DNA of 11,698 bases from Deltaproteobacteria bacterium (lineage in GTDB: Bacteria; Myxococcota; Polyangia; Haliangiales; Haliangiaceae). The stretch lies in assembly GCA_018262455.1 (NCBI GenBank), contig JAGSPR010000195.1, positions 1-11,698 of the forward strand, in the 5' to 3' direction. Of the stretch, positions 1 to 8,034 are shown in pieces. Below the pieces are notes generated by a model. The model was given only the letters and a program-made list of their open reading frames with translations, did no database searches and was not told the DNA's origin. The stretch's first letter is position 1, and the number at the start of each line of letters is the position of its first letter. The position numbers were made by a program, and so were the translations under genes.

Positions 1-963
1 CGACGATGGCTACGCCCGCTGGCCGAGGTCGGAACCCTGCTCGTCGCGTTCGGCGGGCTGGTGCTGTGGTGCTCGGTGCCGGATCCTTCGCGGCTGGCCG
101 ACGAGAACCCCGCGTCGACGGCGTTCATCGACCTGCGCCGCGCGGAGGCGGCTGCCGCGGGGAAGCCGTTTGCGCTCGAGTGGCGGTGGCGCCCGATCGG
201 CAAGATCTCGCGTTACCTGCGCGCCTCGATCATCTACGCCGAGGACTACAACTTCTTCCGTCACGATGGAGTCGACTGGGGCGCCGTCGAGGAAGCGCTC
301 GAGGCCAACCTCGACAAGGGCTCGCTCGCGGTCGGCGGCAGCACGATCACCCAGCAGCTCGCGAAGAATCTCTATCTGTCTCCGCGCCGCAGCATGCTCC
401 GCAAGCTGCGCGAGATGTTGATCGCGTTCTCGCTCGAGGACCACCTGAGCAAGCAACGCATCCTCGAGCTGTACCTCAACGTCGTCGAGTGGGGCGATGG
501 CGTGTTCGGTGCCGAGGCCGCCGCGCGCCACTGGTTCGGCCACTCGGCCCAGAGCCTGTCGCCCGCCGAGGCGGTCCGGCTCGCGATCGCCCTGCCGAAC
601 CCGATCGCTCGCGCACCCAACGTTCACGCTCAAGAGCTGACTCGCAAGGCGGTCCGGATCATTCACCTGCTCCGGCTGCAGGGCCTGCTCGACGCTGCGC
701 AGGAGCGCGAAGCCCTCGATCAGGTCGGCGCGCGTGACGAGCCCGTGGTGCCGACGCGTCCGCGTCCGGGGCAGCCGGACGCCCCGCGGACCGATCCCGG
801 ACCGCCGGACAGCTCGCGACCCGAACCCGGACCGCCGGACATCTCGCGACCCGAACCCGGACCGCCGGACATCTCGCCGGCCCAGCCGGACACCGCGCGG
901 CCGGATCCCGGACCGCCGGACACCTCGCGGCCGGATCCCGGACCGCCGGACGCGTCCGAGTAG
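1..963 (+). CDS. mtgA: Monofunctional peptidoglycan glycosyltransferase MtgA (5' end outside window)
   Basis: GT51-family enzyme that polymerises lipid II into glycan strands at the periplasmic face of the inner membrane. The frame is open from base 1 and its first 24 residues include a hydrophobic stretch (GTLLVAFGGLVLW) expected of the N-terminal anchor, so the true start lies upstream; the GTG at 61 would cut this anchor. Counting from base 1 (320 codons), the GT51 signatures are clear: IIYAEDYNFFRHDGVDW at about 77-93 with E81 of the EDxxF motif as likely catalytic glutamate, GGSTITQQLAKNL at 112-124, and RILELYLNVVEWGDGVFG at 153-170. No transpeptidase domain follows. Instead there is a tail of about 70 residues rich in Pro and Asp, absent from typical MtgA of about 240 residues. 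It converges with the hydrolase gene at 1210-1971. Family assignment is firm; the role of the tail is unknown. Confidence 0.93.
   Translation, partial: RRWLRPLAEVGTLLVAFGGLVLWCSVPDPSRLADENPASTAFIDLRRAEAAAAGKPFALEWRWRPIGKISRYLRASIIYAEDYNFFRHDGVDWGAVEEALEANLDKGSLAVGGSTITQQLAKNLYLSPRRSMLRKLREMLIAFSLEDHLSKQRILELYLNVVEWGDGVFGAEAAARHWFGHSAQSLSPAEAVRLAIALPNPIARAPNVHAQELTRKAVRIIHLLRLQGLLDAAQEREALDQVGARDEPVVPTRPRPGQPDAPRTDPGPPDSSRPEPGPPDISRPEPGPPDISPAQPDTARPDPGPPDTSRPDPGPPDASE
796..951 (+). repeat. In-frame 30-bp minisatellite encoding PGPPD repeats in MtgA tail
   Basis: The 15-mer cccggaccgccggac occurs exactly at 796, 826, 856, 907 and 937. Spacings are 30, 30, 51 and 30 bp, all multiples of three, so the frame is kept. 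The encoded unit is PGPPD-x-SRP-x, where x varies among S, I, T and E, D. The 51-bp step contains an extra 21-bp segment encoding a degenerate AQPDTA-type unit. The array runs to within four codons of the mtgA stop. It probably gives a flexible, acidic, proline-rich periplasmic extension, and its copy number is likely to vary between strains. Confidence 0.9.
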
Positions 964-977
964 CTAGGCAAGAGCTT

Positions 978-993
978 GCCCGAAACTTCGGGC
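978..993 (+). terminator. Short hairpin after mtgA stop
   Basis: Perfect inverted repeat gcccga-aact-tcgggc starting 14 nt after the mtgA stop codon. No T tract follows, so it is only a candidate intrinsic terminator. It abuts the much larger inverted repeat at 994-1166. Confidence 0.4.
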
Positions 994-1166
994 CGTCGAC
1001 GTGGGCGTCGTCGTGGAGGTGATCGGCGACGGCGACGTGTCACATTGACGGCGTCGGCGACGGGCAGCGTCAGGCTCCACGTCGCCGTGGCCGTTGAAGT
1101 CAACGTGAAGCGTCGCCGTCGCCGTCGCCGATCACGTCAAGGACGACGACGGCGCCCACGACGGCG
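994..1166. repeat. Long nested inverted repeat in convergent intergenic gap
   Basis: Four stem blocks nest in order. Outermost, 1001-1014 pairs with 1153-1159 and 1143-1149, with a 3-nt bulge on the right arm. Next, 1019-1037 pairs perfectly over 19 bp with 1117-1135. Then 1040-1049 (tcacattgac) pairs with 1099-1108 (gtcaacgtga) at 9 of 10 positions. Innermost, 1055-1062 pairs with 1080-1087 around a 17-nt loop. A weaker extension reaches about 994 and 1166. The arms are rich in GGCGAC and CGACGA-type triplets. The element lies between two converging genes, so it could act as a two-way terminator or RNA-stabilising fold, or be a decayed miniature mobile element. No credible protein is encoded here. 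Confidence 0.75.
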
Positions 1167-1190
1167 CCTACGCCGATGGTGCCGGACTTT

Positions 1191-1205
1191 CAGGGACAGA
1201 CCCTG
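1191..1205 (-). terminator. Hairpin just after the hydrolase stop
   Basis: On the minus strand, 4 nt after the hydrolase stop codon, the palindrome caggg-tctgt-ccctg is followed by AAAG rather than a T tract. It is a plausible weak terminator for the leftward dapL cluster. The palindrome resembles short GGGACAGACCC-type intergenic repeats that I recall from other bacteria; that resemblance is from memory and untested. Confidence 0.4.
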
Positions 1206-1209
1206 GCGG

Positions 1210-1971
1210 CTACTGCACGTGCGACGCCGCGAGCTCGCGCACGAAGCCCGCGATCGCGGCGGCCAGCTCGTCGGGTTGATCGACGTGCACCCAGTGGCCC
1301 GAGGGCTGAACGACCATCCAGCGCGCGCCGAGGCGGTCGAGCATGAGACGGCTGTGCTCGCAGATCCCTCCGGGAACGCCGGCGACGAACAGCGACGGCG
1401 CGCGCAGGTTCACGACCCTCTCGGCGAGCGTGTCCGTCGCGCTGAGCTCGAGTAGATCGATCGAGTTGCGGTGGAACATCGCCGGATCTGCGGCAGCGAG
1501 CGCGACGTGATAGCCGCGCAGTGCCGGGTCCTGGATGCCGGCGGTGTACACCTGCGCGCGGAGCTCGCCGAAGCCATGGGCGAGGAAGTCCTCGGGCGAG
1601 TAGGAGGCAGCCTGCACGCTGAACGTGCAGTCGCCGCGCGACAGGTTGCCATCGACGTCGATCACGCCGCGGACCGCGATCTGCTCGGCCACCAGCGTGG
1701 CGAGCACGCCGCCCATCGAGTGGCCGACCAGCACCACGGGCGGCCGCCCGGCGAGCCACGCGACGAGGTGCGAGGCGAGGTGACCAAGCGAGTCGCGCGC
1801 CGGAATGGGGTCGGGCGGTGGCGAGCGGCCGTAGCCGGGCAGATCGGGGAGCGTGTGGGCGAAGTCATCGAGCGCGGGGTGATGCGCGATCGCGTCAAAG
1901 CTCACCGACCACTCGCCGAGCCCGTGGATCCACACGAGCTCCGGGCCGGCGCCGAACCGGCGCACGATCAT
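1210..1971 (-). CDS. Alpha/beta-fold hydrolase
   Basis: Predicted cytoplasmic serine hydrolase of 253 residues; substrate unknown. The ATG at 1971 is chosen because the protein then opens directly into the first fold strand (ELVWIHGLGEW, oxyanion HG at 16-17) and because longer starts would run into the CAP gene. The nucleophile elbow is VGHSMGG with S85, and the histidine is most likely H226 in SGHWVHVDQP. The usual acid after strand 7 is not obvious (FVAGVPGGI, where many relatives have a G-x-x-D pattern), so the acid may instead come from the VDGN segment around D105 or D107. No signal peptide is visible. It is the last gene of the leftward dapL-CAP-hydrolase cluster, 32 bp after the CAP stop, and is probably co-transcribed. 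The fold is secure; a specific activity such as esterase or lactonase cannot be named. Confidence 0.85.
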   Translation of the reverse strand: MIVRRFGAGPELVWIHGLGEWSVSFDAIAHHPALDDFAHTLPDLPGYGRSPPPDPIPARDSLGHLASHLVAWLAGRPPVVLVGHSMGGVLATLVAEQIAVRGVIDVDGNLSRGDCTFSVQAASYSPEDFLAHGFGELRAQVYTAGIQDPALRGYHVALAAADPAMFHRNSIDLLELSATDTLAERVVNLRAPSLFVAGVPGGICEHSRLMLDRLGARWMVVQPSGHWVHVDQPDELAAAIAGFVRELAASHVQ

Positions 1972-2003
1972 CTCGTGCTCGAATGACCACTGCTCGGACA
2001 AGC

Positions 2004-2492
2004 TCAGCGACCGAAGTCCTGGATGATCGTGACGTCGGATCCGGACTGGAAGATGCCGCAACCGAGCGTGCCGTAGTCGCCGAGCATGTTCTCGTAGTGT
2101 CCGCCGCCCGGACCCTCGGAGTAGAACGCCGCGATGCAGGCGGCGACGAGCTGCTGCATGTCGCCCCCACCCTGCTGCTGCAGCCCCCAGTGCGGGCACT
2201 CGTTCTCGGCGAACGAGATTCCGCCGCCGCTGGTTTGAACGAAGTGATCGTGCGGAGCCCCGGCGAAGTCGATCATCGCGCCGGTATCCGCGAAGCTCTC
2301 GAGCTCGGTCGAGCGCTGCACGGCCGCGCGGCCGTTCATCGAGCGGTAGCGGTTCGTCTCCGCCACGCAGAACTCGTGGGCGGTCGCGTTGGCCGCGGCA
2401 TCCGGACCACCACCACCGCCGCCGCCGTCGATGCTACCGTCGCAGCCGATCAAGGACACGGCCAGACACGCGGCCAGGCAGGCGATGCGCAT
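2004..2492 (-). CDS. CAP/SCP-domain lipoprotein
   Basis: Small exported lipoprotein of 162 residues. The start ATG at 2492 opens a lipoprotein signal, MRIACLAACLAVSLIGC, with lipobox L-I-G-C and lipidated C17. A flexible linker follows (IDGGGGGGGPDAAA, residues 21-34). Residues 40-162 match the CAP superfamily (SCP/PR-1): a helix with AETNRYR at 44-50, HDHF at 81-84, FAENECPHW at 94-102, and GGGHYENMLG near 129-138 ahead of GCGIF. H81 or H83, E96 or E98, and H132 are candidates for the conserved His/Glu cavity. Several cysteines (42, 99, 119, 145) could form disulfides outside the cytoplasm. CAP proteins have varied and often unclear roles, so none is assigned. It sits 43 bp after dapL and 32 bp before the hydrolase. 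The glycine run is coded by a short GGC/GGT microsatellite at 2407-2427. Confidence 0.85.
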   Translation of the reverse strand: MRIACLAACLAVSLIGCDGSIDGGGGGGGPDAAANATAHEFCVAETNRYRSMNGRAAVQRSTELESFADTGAMIDFAGAPHDHFVQTSGGGISFAENECPHWGLQQQGGGDMQQLVAACIAAFYSEGPGGGHYENMLGDYGTLGCGIFQSGSDVTIIQDFGR

Positions 2493-2535
2493 GACGCCAT
2501 TGTAGTCCTGCCTGGAGGCCGAGCGGTGGAGGAAC

Positions 2536-3768
2536 CTAGCCGAACACGCGGCGGATCCGACCGATCGCCTCCTCGATGTTGTCGCGCGAGTTGAACGCCG
2601 AGAGCCGGAAGTAGCCCTCTCCCGCCGGTCCGAACCCGGCACCCGGCGTACCGACGACCTGCGCCTCCCCGAGGAGTCGATCGAACAGCTGCCACGACGA
2701 GGCGCGGTCCGGCGTCCGCAGCCACAAGTACGGTGCGTGGACGCCGCCGAAGATAGTGAAGCCCGCGGCCCCGAGGCCTTCGCGGAGCAGCCGCGCGTTC
2801 TCGAGGTAGAACGCGATCTGCGCGCCGGTCTGCGCCAGGCCGGCCGGCGAATAGGCCGCGGCCGCGCCCCGCTGCACGACATAGGAGGCGCCGTTGAACT
2901 TGGTGGTGTGGCGGCGCGCCCACAGCGCGTTGAGCGAGACCCGCTTGCCATCGCCACCGACGCCGGTGACCGTCTTGGGCACGACCATGAAGGCACACCG
3001 CACGCCGGTGAAGCCCGCGCGCTTGGAGAAGCTGCGCAGCTCGAGGGCACATTCGCGAGCGCCGGGGATCTCGTAGATCGAGTGAGGCAGCGCGGGATCG
3101 GTGATGTAGGCCTCGTACGCGGCATCGAACAGGATGATCGCGTCGTGGGCGCGGGCCCACGCCACCCAGCGCTCGAGCTGGGCGCGCGTCGCCACGGTGC
3201 CGGTCGGGTTGTTCGGCGAGCACAGGTAGACGACGTCGACGGCCTCGTCGGGCGGCTCGGGCTGGAACCCGTTCGCTTCGTTGCCGACGAGGTACGTCAG
3301 CCCGGGATAGCGGCCGTCGGGCCCCATCGCGGCGGTCCGACCGGCCATGACGTTGGAGTCGACGTACACCGGGTAGACCGGGTCGGTGACCGCGACCCGC
3401 GCGGACAGCGCGAAGATCTCCTGGACGTTGCCGCTATCGCACTTGCTGCCATCGCTGACGAAGATCTCGTCGGCGGCGATCTCGACGCCACGCGAGGCAT
3501 AATCGTGGGTGCGGATCGCCTCGACGAGGAAGTCGTAGCCCTGCTCGGGGCCGTAGCCGTGAAAGGTCTCGCGCGAGGCCATCTCGTCGACCGCGGCATG
3601 CATGGCCTGGACGATCGCGGGCGCGAGCGGCTCGGTGACATCGCCGATGCCGAGCCGGATGACGCGGGCGTCGGGATGCGCCGCTTGATACGCGCGCACG
3701 CGGCGCCCGATCTCGGGGAACAGGTAACCGGCGGGAAGCTTGGCGTAGTGCTCGTTGATGCGCGCCAT
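2536..3768 (-). CDS. dapL: LL-diaminopimelate aminotransferase
   Basis: PLP-dependent class I/II aminotransferase that converts tetrahydrodipicolinate to LL-diaminopimelate in one step, feeding lysine and peptidoglycan synthesis. The start [20 protein letters not shown] (ATG at 3768) is the usual DapL N-terminus and gives 410 residues, the normal family length; the longer frame to 3894 adds low-quality sequence. Visible motifs are GIGDVTEPL at 40-48, [16 protein letters not shown] at 70-85, DGSKCDSGN at 106-114 (typical of DapL), SPNNPTG at 184-190, FDAAYEAY at 214-221, the PLP lysine K249 in [11 protein letters not shown], and substrate-binding R388 in [12 protein letters not shown]. It is the first gene of a leftward cluster and diverges from the lipoprotein gene at 3900 across 131 bp that should hold both promoters. 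No clear Shine-Dalgarno sequence is seen. Confidence 0.95.
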   Translation of the reverse strand: MARINEHYAKLPAGYLFPEIGRRVRAYQAAHPDARVIRLGIGDVTEPLAPAIVQAMHAAVDEMASRETFHGYGPEQGYDFLVEAIRTHDYASRGVEIAADEIFVSDGSKCDSGNVQEIFALSARVAVTDPVYPVYVDSNVMAGRTAAMGPDGRYPGLTYLVGNEANGFQPEPPDEAVDVVYLCSPNNPTGTVATRAQLERWVAWARAHDAIILFDAAYEAYITDPALPHSIYEIPGARECALELRSFSKRAGFTGVRCAFMVVPKTVTGVGGDGKRVSLNALWARRHTTKFNGASYVVQRGAAAAYSPAGLAQTGAQIAFYLENARLLREGLGAAGFTIFGGVHAPYLWLRTPDRASSWQLFDRLLGEAQVVGTPGAGFGPAGEGYFRLSAFNSRDNIEEAIGRIRRVFG

Positions 3769-3899
3769 GGCGGTGGAGGATATGCGACGGCAACGCCGCC
3801 GGCGAGGCGATCCGCCGAAACCTTCGACGCACCCGCGGTCGGCCGCGTTGCCTGCGTCGGATCGAGCAACCCCACGCGGGCACGCGCTGACCAAGCGGC

Positions 3900-4292
3900 A
3901 TGCGATTCGCCTTGCTTGCCGTGCTGCTGATCGGCTGTGCGCACGATGTCCACGCGCGCTATCCCGCCGCCCCCGGTGCGCCCACTGGCACGCTGGTACT
4001 GCTGCTCTCGCAACCCGCGTCGGGGGTCTCGGTCGCGATCAACGGGCGGCTGGTCGTCGAGGATGGCCACACGAAGAAGGTGGTGATCGAGCACATCCCG
4101 GTCGGCAACGTCGACATCACGATCGCGGCGAACGGCAACGACAAGCAGTTCCGGGTGTGGGTCGACGACACGCACCCGACGACCGTTCCGCTGGGCGTTC
4201 CGGAGCAGTCGATGGGCATGCTGAAGAGCATCTTCGGCAGCGTGATCTCGATCGTCGTGTACAGCATGCTGCGGCCGGGCGGCCTGCTCTGA
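3900..4292 (+). CDS. Small lipoprotein with PEGA-like beta domain
   Basis: Protein of 130 residues, function unknown. The ATG at 3900 opens [13 protein letters not shown], a short lipoprotein signal with lipobox L10-I11-G12 and lipidated C13. Residues about 41-90 ([10 protein letters not shown], then [15 protein letters not shown]) follow the pattern of PEGA or carboxypeptidase-regulatory-like beta domains: a strand, an N-G turn, then a 'P-x-G-x-h-x-h' strand. Residues about 109-124 ([16 protein letters not shown]) are hydrophobic enough for a second membrane contact, which is unusual for a lipoprotein this small. It lies 18 bp upstream of glnS on the same strand and could be co-transcribed with it, although no functional link is evident. 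The gene is well supported by signal, codon pattern and spacing; the domain label is tentative. Confidence 0.75.
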   Translation: MRFALLAVLLIGCAHDVHARYPAAPGAPTGTLVLLLSQPASGVSVAINGRLVVEDGHTKKVVIEHIPVGNVDITIAANGNDKQFRVWVDDTHPTTVPLGVPEQSMGMLKSIFGSVISIVVYSMLRPGGLL

Positions 4293-4310
4293 GGTAGAGT
4301 CGCCGCGGTC

Positions 4311-6623
<2,313 letters not shown>

Positions 6624-6664
6624 CTGGGGCGCGACACCCCGATCGTCGGGGCGTACGGCCCCAG
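6624..6664 (+). terminator. Nested hairpin directly after glnS
   Basis: Immediately after the glnS stop, ctggggc (6624-6630) pairs perfectly with gccccag (6658-6664). Inside, ccccga (6637-6642) pairs with tcgggg (6646-6651) around a TCG loop, separated from the outer stem by 6-nt internal loops. The outer stem can extend through wobble pairs into the TAG codon. There is no T tract, so it may be a factor-assisted terminator or a 3'-end stabiliser. Confidence 0.6.
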
Positions 6665-6699
6665 TTGTGGCCGCACGATAGAAGCATCACCATGACGGC

Positions 6700-7476
6700 G
6701 TGAAGCATTCGCTCGTCCTGGCGTTGGTGCTCTGCGCTTGCGAGGCAAGCGTGGGGGTTGGTGTTGGTGGAAACGGCGTCGATGCCTCGAACGGCAACGA
6801 TCCTGATGCCAGCGCCCTACCCGAAGTCGACGCACCCACGGTCGTTCCGCCCGATGCCGCGACCGCTACCTGCGCGAACGGCCGCGTCGTCTTCCTCTCG
6901 TTCGAGGGCGAAGCGCTCACCAAGGCGGCCGTGAGCGATGCCAAGACCAACCAGGCAAGCTGGATGCAGATCGCGTCGGGTGCGGCTCCCGCGTACCACG
7001 CAGCCTCGGCGACGCGAGCCACCGAGATCCAGGACGTGGTGGACGGCGTGCGTGGGCGGCTGGCGAGCTTCCCGATCGAGGTCGTGACGACCCGTCCGGC
7101 GAGCGGTGACTACGTCATGGTCGTATTCGGCGGCGAGCGCGCAGCCGTCGGGTCGCGGTTTGGCGCGGCCGTGCAGGAGCTCGACTGTGGCGACCTGACG
7201 CGCAACGACGTCGCGTGGGTCGCAGACAGCGTGGCGCCGAACCGGGCGATCGTGAACACCGTGATCGGCGCGATCGGCTTCGGCCTCGGGCTCACGGCGA
7301 CGACCACCCCCACCGACTGCATGTGCGCCTGGGACAACGACTGCACCCCGGACAACACCGTGAAGTGCACGCTGACACCTGGCATCACGCGCGACCCGCT
7401 CGCTCGCCAGCTGTGCAGCGGCGCCGCCGCGACGCAGGATGAAGTCGCGACGTTCTCCCAGGGATTCTGTCAGTAG
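6700..7476 (+). CDS. Lipoprotein resembling a zinc metallopeptidase with erased active site
   Basis: Exported lipoprotein of 258 residues. The only sensible start is GTG at 6700, because an ATG at 6692 is closed by a stop after three codons. The signal MKHSLVLALVLCAC predicts lipidation at C14 (L-C-A-C). A Gly/Asp/Pro linker (VDASNGNDPDA, VDAPTVVPPDAA) spans about 20-56. The remainder resembles secreted lipoproteins from myxobacteria that place an HExGHxxGLxH motif after a VVTTRP-ASGDYVMVV segment. Here the aligned segment is G190-A-I-G-F-G-L-G-L-T-A200: both glycines and the leucine remain, but the three histidines and the glutamate are replaced by G190, A191, F194 and A200. Cysteines at 163, 207, 209, 215, 223, 239 and 257 suggest disulfides. 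If the alignment is right, the protein is catalytically dead and might bind or inhibit. The family link is from memory, so confidence in the gene exceeds that in the function. Confidence 0.75.
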   Translation: MKHSLVLALVLCACEASVGVGVGGNGVDASNGNDPDASALPEVDAPTVVPPDAATATCANGRVVFLSFEGEALTKAAVSDAKTNQASWMQIASGAAPAYHAASATRATEIQDVVDGVRGRLASFPIEVVTTRPASGDYVMVVFGGERAAVGSRFGAAVQELDCGDLTRNDVAWVADSVAPNRAIVNTVIGAIGFGLGLTATTTPTDCMCAWDNDCTPDNTVKCTLTPGITRDPLARQLCSGAAATQDEVATFSQGFCQ

Positions 7477-7502
7477 GCAGCCGACTGTCAGTAGGCGGCC
7501 GA
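7467..7502 (+). repeat. 18-bp tandem duplication over a stop codon
   Basis: Two adjacent units, ctgtcagtaggcagccga (7467-7484) and ctgtcagtaggcggccga (7485-7502), differ at one base. The first contains the last codons and the TAG stop of the preceding lipoprotein gene; the second places another copy of the same TAG 18 nt later in the same frame, giving a duplicated stop. It probably arose by recent slippage. Confidence 0.9.
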
Positions 7503-7549
7503 CCACGTCGCGATCGACGTACGGCCGGGCCGCCCGTGGTTGTCGCCGC
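7495..7549 (+). terminator. Candidate hairpin after the degenerate-peptidase lipoprotein
   Basis: gcggc (7495-7499) and accacg (7502-7507) can pair with gccgc (7545-7549) and cgtggt (7535-7540), making an 11-bp interrupted stem around a GC-rich loop. No T tract follows. Its position about 18 nt after the lipoprotein stop fits a termination role, but the evidence is structural only. Confidence 0.35.
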
Positions 7550-7575
7550 GTGCGTTCTGTGAACCCGTGCAGCTC

Positions 7576-7766
7576 ATGCGGCTGATCCTGATCGTGCTCG
7601 TCCTCGCGACTGCAATGGAGACAGCAAGACCGCGCCCGCCGCGGCGAAGTCCGACGACACCGCGAAGCCCGACGACACCGCGATGGAGAACAAGAGCATC
7701 GCGCTGCCCGATCAGGTCGCCGACATCTTCACGAAGTCGGGCAATAGCGGCGTGCTGGGCGCGGGA
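7576..7766 (+). pseudogene. Frameshifted small lipoprotein remnant
   Basis: An ATG at 7576 opens a typical signal, MRLILIVLVLA. At about 7609 the frame must shift for the sequence to make sense: the next frame starts with Cys (7611) and reads CNGDSKTAPAAAKSDDTAK, then PDDTAMENKSIALPDQVADI, then FTKSGNSGVLGA. Together these would form a normal lipobox (L-A-x-C) followed by the charged Ala/Asp linker usual in this genome. The loss of one base at the lipobox explains the break. After about 7766 the sequence loses coding character and runs into the tail of the minus-strand DUF924 remnant. The protein is not recognised; the fragment is too short to name. A sequencing or assembly error at 7609 is an alternative to a true pseudogene, but the abrupt end near 7766 argues for decay. 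Confidence 0.55.
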
Positions 7767-8034
7767 ACTCACGCGCAAGTATCCGCCAGCCGTCGTTTCG
7801 TCGTTCCGGCCGATCATGATGACTTGTCCGGCGGCGCATCGACACGGTCAGGGCGAGCGCGCCATCGCCATCGGACATCCAGGGATCGAGGGCTCCGCTC
7901 GCAGCGGCCGAGACGACCGAACCGAACCGTGACCGGATCTCGTCGTCGAACGCCGGGTCCTTGTCGAACCACAACGCCCGGGCCCGCTCGCTGAACCAGA
8001 ACTCGAGAACCTCGATCGCCGCGACGGCGCTCAA
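7729..8034 (-). pseudogene. Truncated DUF924-family gene
   Basis: From a possible TTG start at 8034 the minus-strand frame reads IEVLEFWFSE, ALWFDKDPAFDDEIRSRFG and LDPWMSDGDGALAL, the recognisable N-terminal third of DUF924 proteins (FWF at the start, WF-x-KDPAFD, then GALAL). In complete members this is followed by an LLDQFPRN-type motif and about 110 more residues. Here similarity stops near 7846, and the frame continues with unrelated residues (SMRRRTSHHDRP) to a stop at 7729. The biochemical role of DUF924 is unknown. The TTG overlaps the TGA stop of the CxxCH lipoprotein gene (TTGA), suggesting the intact ancestor was translationally coupled to it as a third gene. The truncation coincides with the end of the lipoprotein remnant on the other strand, so a deletion or rearrangement junction near 7770-7845 is likely. 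Confidence 0.6.

Noticed and set aside
61..963. mtgA as a complete gene starting at GTG 61
   Set aside because: The frame is open to base 1 and the upstream residues form the expected membrane anchor, so the gene starts outside the window.
976..1455. 159-codon plus-strand frame through the inverted repeat
   Set aside because: Arg-rich translation of the repeat followed by antisense of the hydrolase; not a protein.
1972..2199. Longer N-terminus for the alpha/beta hydrolase
   Set aside because: The added residues are Arg-rich, antisense-like in composition, and overlap the end of the CAP gene in another frame; the fold begins just after the ATG at 1971.
2407..2427. Short CCA/CCG triplet run as a functional repeat
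   Set aside because: It simply codes the glycine linker of the CAP lipoprotein on the minus strand; too short to treat as a separate element.
2737..3930. 397-codon plus-strand frame opposite dapL
   Set aside because: Antisense to a confidently identified gene; low-complexity content and no motif.
7740..7800. Minus-strand peptide GGYLRVSSRAQ resembling the N-terminus of a serine recombinase
   Set aside because: Only about ten residues match, the following residues are antisense to the lipoprotein remnant, and no catalytic domain continues. Chance is likely, although a tiny recombinase scar cannot be excluded.
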